From the NCBI GenBank assembly GCA_004557285.1, contig SFEK01000038.1, positions 1-16,138 on the forward strand: a stretch of 16,138 nt of DNA, given 5' to 3'. The notes below the pieces were generated by a model that had not been told where the DNA came from, did no database searches, and worked only from the letters and a program-made list of their open reading frames with translations. The translations under genes were made by a program, and so were the position numbers. Origin of the DNA: Bacteroidales bacterium (GTDB lineage Bacteria > Bacteroidota > Bacteroidia > Bacteroidales > Bacteroidaceae). Each line of letters starts with the position of its first letter. Position 1 is the stretch's first letter. Shown here one piece after another: positions 13,610 through 16,138 of this stretch.

Positions 13610-15880
13610 TTATTTTTTCTTCGACAGATATTTGTCTGTTTTCTTCCATGTTCCCTTTATCGCACACTCCACGACATAGCCGCGCTTCTTCCAGGTATAT
13701 AAGACATCCTTGGCTTTTCCATGCAGTCCCTGCGCCCCGTAAACGGTCTGCAAAGAGACGATGTCGAAGGGGTTGGGCAGCAGGTCGAGCAGGTTTTGTG
13801 GACCGGGCGTTGACGGTTGTTCCACCTGCGATGCGCACCTGATCTGCTCGCCAAAGAAATGCAGCTTGCACCACAGGTCATATTGCATTGACCAGCGGCA
13901 GAAGTCGGCAATGTCTTTCGTCCATTTGCCTTGTAGGATATAGAGCACCACGGCACGGTCGAAGGCCATGCGCAGGGCACGGAAGGAAAACACCTCGAAG
14001 ACTTCATCCCCCGAAAGGGCGGCAAACTCTGCATTCTCCTTGACAAACCTGGTGGCCATCTTGGCCGCCTGCTGACAGACCACCATGCCCGAGGTGGAGT
14101 TCAGACGGTCGATATATGGTCTGAGCCGGGAGCGAAAATCCTCGTCGTAATTGCCAAACACCGGGATTTCGGTGCCTATGCCCTGGCGGATGATGGTGCT
14201 CAAGGCGATGCGCGAGAGTGTGCCGTTGACCAAATCGCGGCGGAAGAATCTCCTTGCCGAGACGGGTGTGGCTGCCACGTTGAAATTGAGGCGCAGAGGC
14301 GGTGTGCCCGTGATGCTGTCGTGGCCCACACGTTCCTGTCCGTAGAGACTCTGGTCGTAAGCCAGGCGGATGACCTCCGACGGGGTGCAGCCGCCACTCT
14401 GCTTGATGTTGTAGAGCATCTCGATTTCGGGCATGAGCATGTAGAGGAATTTTCCCCCGTTGTTGTCGGCATCCATCAACCGCTGCACAAGTGCGGCATT
14501 GGTGGTGTTGCTCATCAAATGCTGCACACAGATGTCCACGGGTCGTTTGGGCTTCTTCTCCGATGCCTTTGCCCTGCGGCACTCCTCCTTCCAAGCCGCC
14601 TCCAATGTGCGACTCTCTTTGTCGTGAACATGGATGTCGGCCATGATTTCCTCCACCAGGGCATTGATTGAACTCTTGCCGGACGACTGGTCGGCGATGC
14701 AGGCGGAGAGGAAACCGCCCAGTTCGTGGGGCACGTTGTCGATGTATTTCACCTTGACCCCCCTAAGATGTGCCCCCAGCGGCGCAAACACCCCGATGGC
14801 TGCCGACGGGCGATAGATGTCGGGCAGACGGCTGACGAGCAGTTTGATGGGTGCCGGCAATCGCGCAGGCATGGCAGGTGGCTGGTTGAGGGTGAGATAG
14901 CTCTTGCCCGTTTCCGCCTGCAGTTTCACTTCCAGTCGCATCTTGGCGTTGGCCAATGCCCGCTGCAGCAGTTGGGGTTGACCTTGGTTTTGCGGACGAT
15001 TGCAGGCCGACTTGATGGTGTTGCGCAGCTTCTGCTGGTCTTCGCCATAGTTGGGCAATATCCGCTCTATCCACGCAGGGTTGTCGTCGCACACATAGCG
15101 CAGATTACAGGCCATGATGAACAGGAAATTGTTTCTTGCCCCGTGGGCAGGAACACCACCCAACTGCTCGGCCAAAGCATCAACGATGAGCGGGTAGGGG
15201 ATGCCGTTGAAATCGTCGGGAAAGGCCTCAGCAGGAGCAGCTGCTGCCGGTGCCTCAACGCAGGGTTGTGCATCGGCCGATGTATCCACGTCATCGCCCT
15301 TGTCCATGGCATTCACGGCCTCAGGGTCAGCCAAATCCTTCGCCACATATTTGATGTAGGAGCGGGGCACCATATAGATGCAGCCCGCCACATTTTTCAC
15401 CGAGGCATCCACCCTCAGCCCCGTCAGTTCGGCAAACCTCAGTTGCGCCTCATTCAGCGAAAGGTGAGCAGGAGCGACGGCCAGCACATGGGTGCCCTTG
15501 CGCACCGACTCCTCGACAAGCAAAATCCTGAAGTCGCCGATATACTGCTCGTCGGCATTGCCCGTAGCAGGCTGCATCAGTTGCAGAATCTCCTGGGTGT
15601 GCCCCTTGTCATCGATGTCGAACATCTGTCGGTTGAGGGGTTGCAGGGCTTTCTCTTCCTTACGGTGATTGTCGGCAAACTGTGCACACCGGGGTGTCCA
15701 CACGGGCAGTTGGCTCTTCAGTTCTTTCTGCTTTTCCTCGTCGGTCTCAGCCAATATACGCTGGCACAGGTTCATCACTTTTTGGTCGTCTCTTGCGGCA
15801 AGAAACTCGTCGATGGTCGCTGGAATGACCTCTGAGCGGAAATTTTCGCCTATGGTTGTAAAAAATCTTTGTTTTGTCAT
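13610..15880 (-). CDS. Primase/P-loop ATPase-like protein (VirE_N/BT4734-like plus DUF3987)
   Basis: 756 residues. Residues 1-180 resemble the VirE_N/BT4734-like domain: an EEKQKELKSQLPVWTPRCAQF lead, then FDIDDK (87-92), where related primase-like proteins carry an acidic catalytic pair. A Pro/Ala-rich linker (about 195-222) follows. Residues 228-295 (ARNNFLFIMACNLRYVCDDN) look like the helical domain that accompanies these primases. Residues 340-640 match DUF3987: LPAPIKLLVSRLPDIYRPSA, Walker A ADQSSGKSS (396-404), and a Walker B-like LYMLMPEIEM (479-488) with Pro where Asp is usual. Residues 692-755 look like a winged helix (LLDLLPNPFDIVSLQTVY, then WKKRGYVVECAIKGTWKK). Family members are common in mobile elements, prophages and islands of Bacteroidota and are thought to act in replication. 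Substrate and activity are unproven here. Confidence 0.75.
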   Translation of the reverse strand: MTKQRFFTTIGENFRSEVIPATIDEFLAARDDQKVMNLCQRILAETDEEKQKELKSQLPVWTPRCAQFADNHRKEEKALQPLNRQMFDIDDKGHTQEILQLMQPATGNADEQYIGDFRILLVEESVRKGTHVLAVAPAHLSLNEAQLRFAELTGLRVDASVKNVAGCIYMVPRSYIKYVAKDLADPEAVNAMDKGDDVDTSADAQPCVEAPAAAAPAEAFPDDFNGIPYPLIVDALAEQLGGVPAHGARNNFLFIMACNLRYVCDDNPAWIERILPNYGEDQQKLRNTIKSACNRPQNQGQPQLLQRALANAKMRLEVKLQAETGKSYLTLNQPPAMPARLPAPIKLLVSRLPDIYRPSAAIGVFAPLGAHLRGVKVKYIDNVPHELGGFLSACIADQSSGKSSINALVEEIMADIHVHDKESRTLEAAWKEECRRAKASEKKPKRPVDICVQHLMSNTTNAALVQRLMDADNNGGKFLYMLMPEIEMLYNIKQSGGCTPSEVIRLAYDQSLYGQERVGHDSITGTPPLRLNFNVAATPVSARRFFRRDLVNGTLSRIALSTIIRQGIGTEIPVFGNYDEDFRSRLRPYIDRLNSTSGMVVCQQAAKMATRFVKENAEFAALSGDEVFEVFSFRALRMAFDRAVVLYILQGKWTKDIADFCRWSMQYDLWCKLHFFGEQIRCASQVEQPSTPGPQNLLDLLPNPFDIVSLQTVYGAQGLHGKAKDVLYTWKKRGYVVECAIKGTWKKTDKYLSKKK

Positions 15881-15991
15881 ATAAATTAAGTTATTATTAG
15901 TAATTTTGCATTTGGCCAGCCAGACAACAAACCTTAGCGCGCACTATGAAGTCATGATGACAAGGCAGTTTAGGCTGCTCCAATGCGGTGG

Positions 15992-16022
15992 CAAAATTAG
16001 TGTGCCAACAAGACACCAACAA
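15992..16022 (-). promoter_or_regulatory. Promoter of the DUF3987 gene
   Basis: On the minus strand TTG at 16022-16020, 20 bases, then TAATTTTG at 15999-15992: a full Bacteroidota -33/-7 match. It implies a leader of about 105 bases before the ATG at 15880. The -33 box lies inside the 11-bp tandem repeat at 16005-16026. Confidence 0.55.
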
Positions 16023-16026
16023 GACA
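16005..16026. repeat. 11-bp tandem duplication over the DUF3987 promoter
   Basis: CCAACAAGACA occurs twice with no spacer (16005-16015 and 16016-16026). The 11-base period is about one helical turn. It covers the -33 box and much of the spacer of the DUF3987 promoter, so it could be an operator, or a simple slippage duplication. Confidence 0.7.
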
Positions 16027-16138
16027 TGGAGCGACGAATACCGTTGAGGTAGCAACAAAGGTAAAATGCAGGTTCGCTTTCTCCAAAATGGTGAAACAGC
16101 AGGGCGACTATGTCTTGAACAGCAACTCGTGGAGGTCT

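Larger units (their letters stand above)
15881..16138. other. Gene-free right edge
   Basis: Beyond the DUF3987 promoter and its tandem repeat I see a plus-strand TAATTTTG at 15901-15908 without a well-spaced -33 box. Open frames on both strands run into the right edge (for example plus ATG at 16073 and 16091) but are too short to identify. No tRNA or attachment-site-like repeat is visible. Confidence 0.5.

Noticed and set aside
13428..13679. Plus-strand 83-codon frame containing LLPLQG
   Set aside because: It is the REP-like element read through; such translations recur as spurious proteins and this one overlaps the end of the DUF3987 gene.
14726..15835. 369-codon plus-strand frame opposite the DUF3987 gene
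   Set aside because: Antisense shadow: the minus-strand frame has P-loop and family motifs throughout.
16073..16138. Possible gene start at the right edge (plus-strand ATG at 16073 or 16091)
   Set aside because: Fewer than 25 codons are visible, with no family match and no convincing promoter spacing.

Overview
The window looks like chromosome from a Bacteroidota member, most likely Prevotella-like within the Bacteroidales. The evidence is a full Na+-translocating NADH:quinone reductase operon of the type common in that group, a Bacteroidales-type TamB, HU-HIG and DUF3987 family proteins, and promoters of the Bacteroidota pattern (TTG, about 20 bases, TAnnTTTG). The species call is an inference from protein resemblance only; no rRNA or tRNA gene is present.

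Layout. (1) 1-4306, minus strand: tamB, running off the left edge shortly before its stop codon, for outer-membrane assembly. (2) 4307-4511: divergent intergenic region with two back-to-back TAATTTTG boxes in a perfect inverted repeat and a further TAATTTTG before the nqr operon. (3) 4512-10391, plus strand: complete, tightly packed nqrABCDEF, ending in a strong hairpin terminator at 10410-10443. All recognisable cofactor ligands are present (Cys sets in NqrD, NqrE and NqrF; FMN-threonine motifs in NqrB and NqrC), so a working sodium pump is expected. (4) 10478-11449, minus: an isolated family 2 glycosyltransferase whose promoter abuts its start codon, suggesting a leaderless mRNA. (5) 11450-12050: 600 bases without a gene but full of structure: a 30-bp perfect inverted repeat made of three tandem 9-bp units on each side, a 38-bp A+T-only perfect palindrome between the arms, a good promoter, three GAGCCGACT repeats spaced 22 and 44 bases, and a leader hairpin. 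(6) 12051-12836, plus: an HU-HIG type DNA-binding protein carrying a divergent InlB-like beta repeat and a Gly-rich tail. (7) 13022-13402, minus: a divergent DUF5675-like protein, convergent with HU-HIG and sharing a terminator. (8) 13403-13609: a REP-like palindromic element. (9) 13610-15880, minus: a 756-residue primase/P-loop ATPase-like protein (VirE_N/BT4734-like plus DUF3987). (10) 15881-16138: its promoter and an 11-bp tandem repeat; no gene recognised up to the right edge.

The left two thirds is conserved housekeeping sequence. The right third (about 11.5-16.0 kb) is accessory in character. An HU-like protein, a phage-associated small protein and a primase/helicase-like ATPase sit beside an iteron-like inverted repeat and an A+T palindrome. 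This is the best candidate for an undescribed system: either the remnant of a replicating mobile element or satellite, or a domesticated module that handles invading DNA. Both readings are inference.
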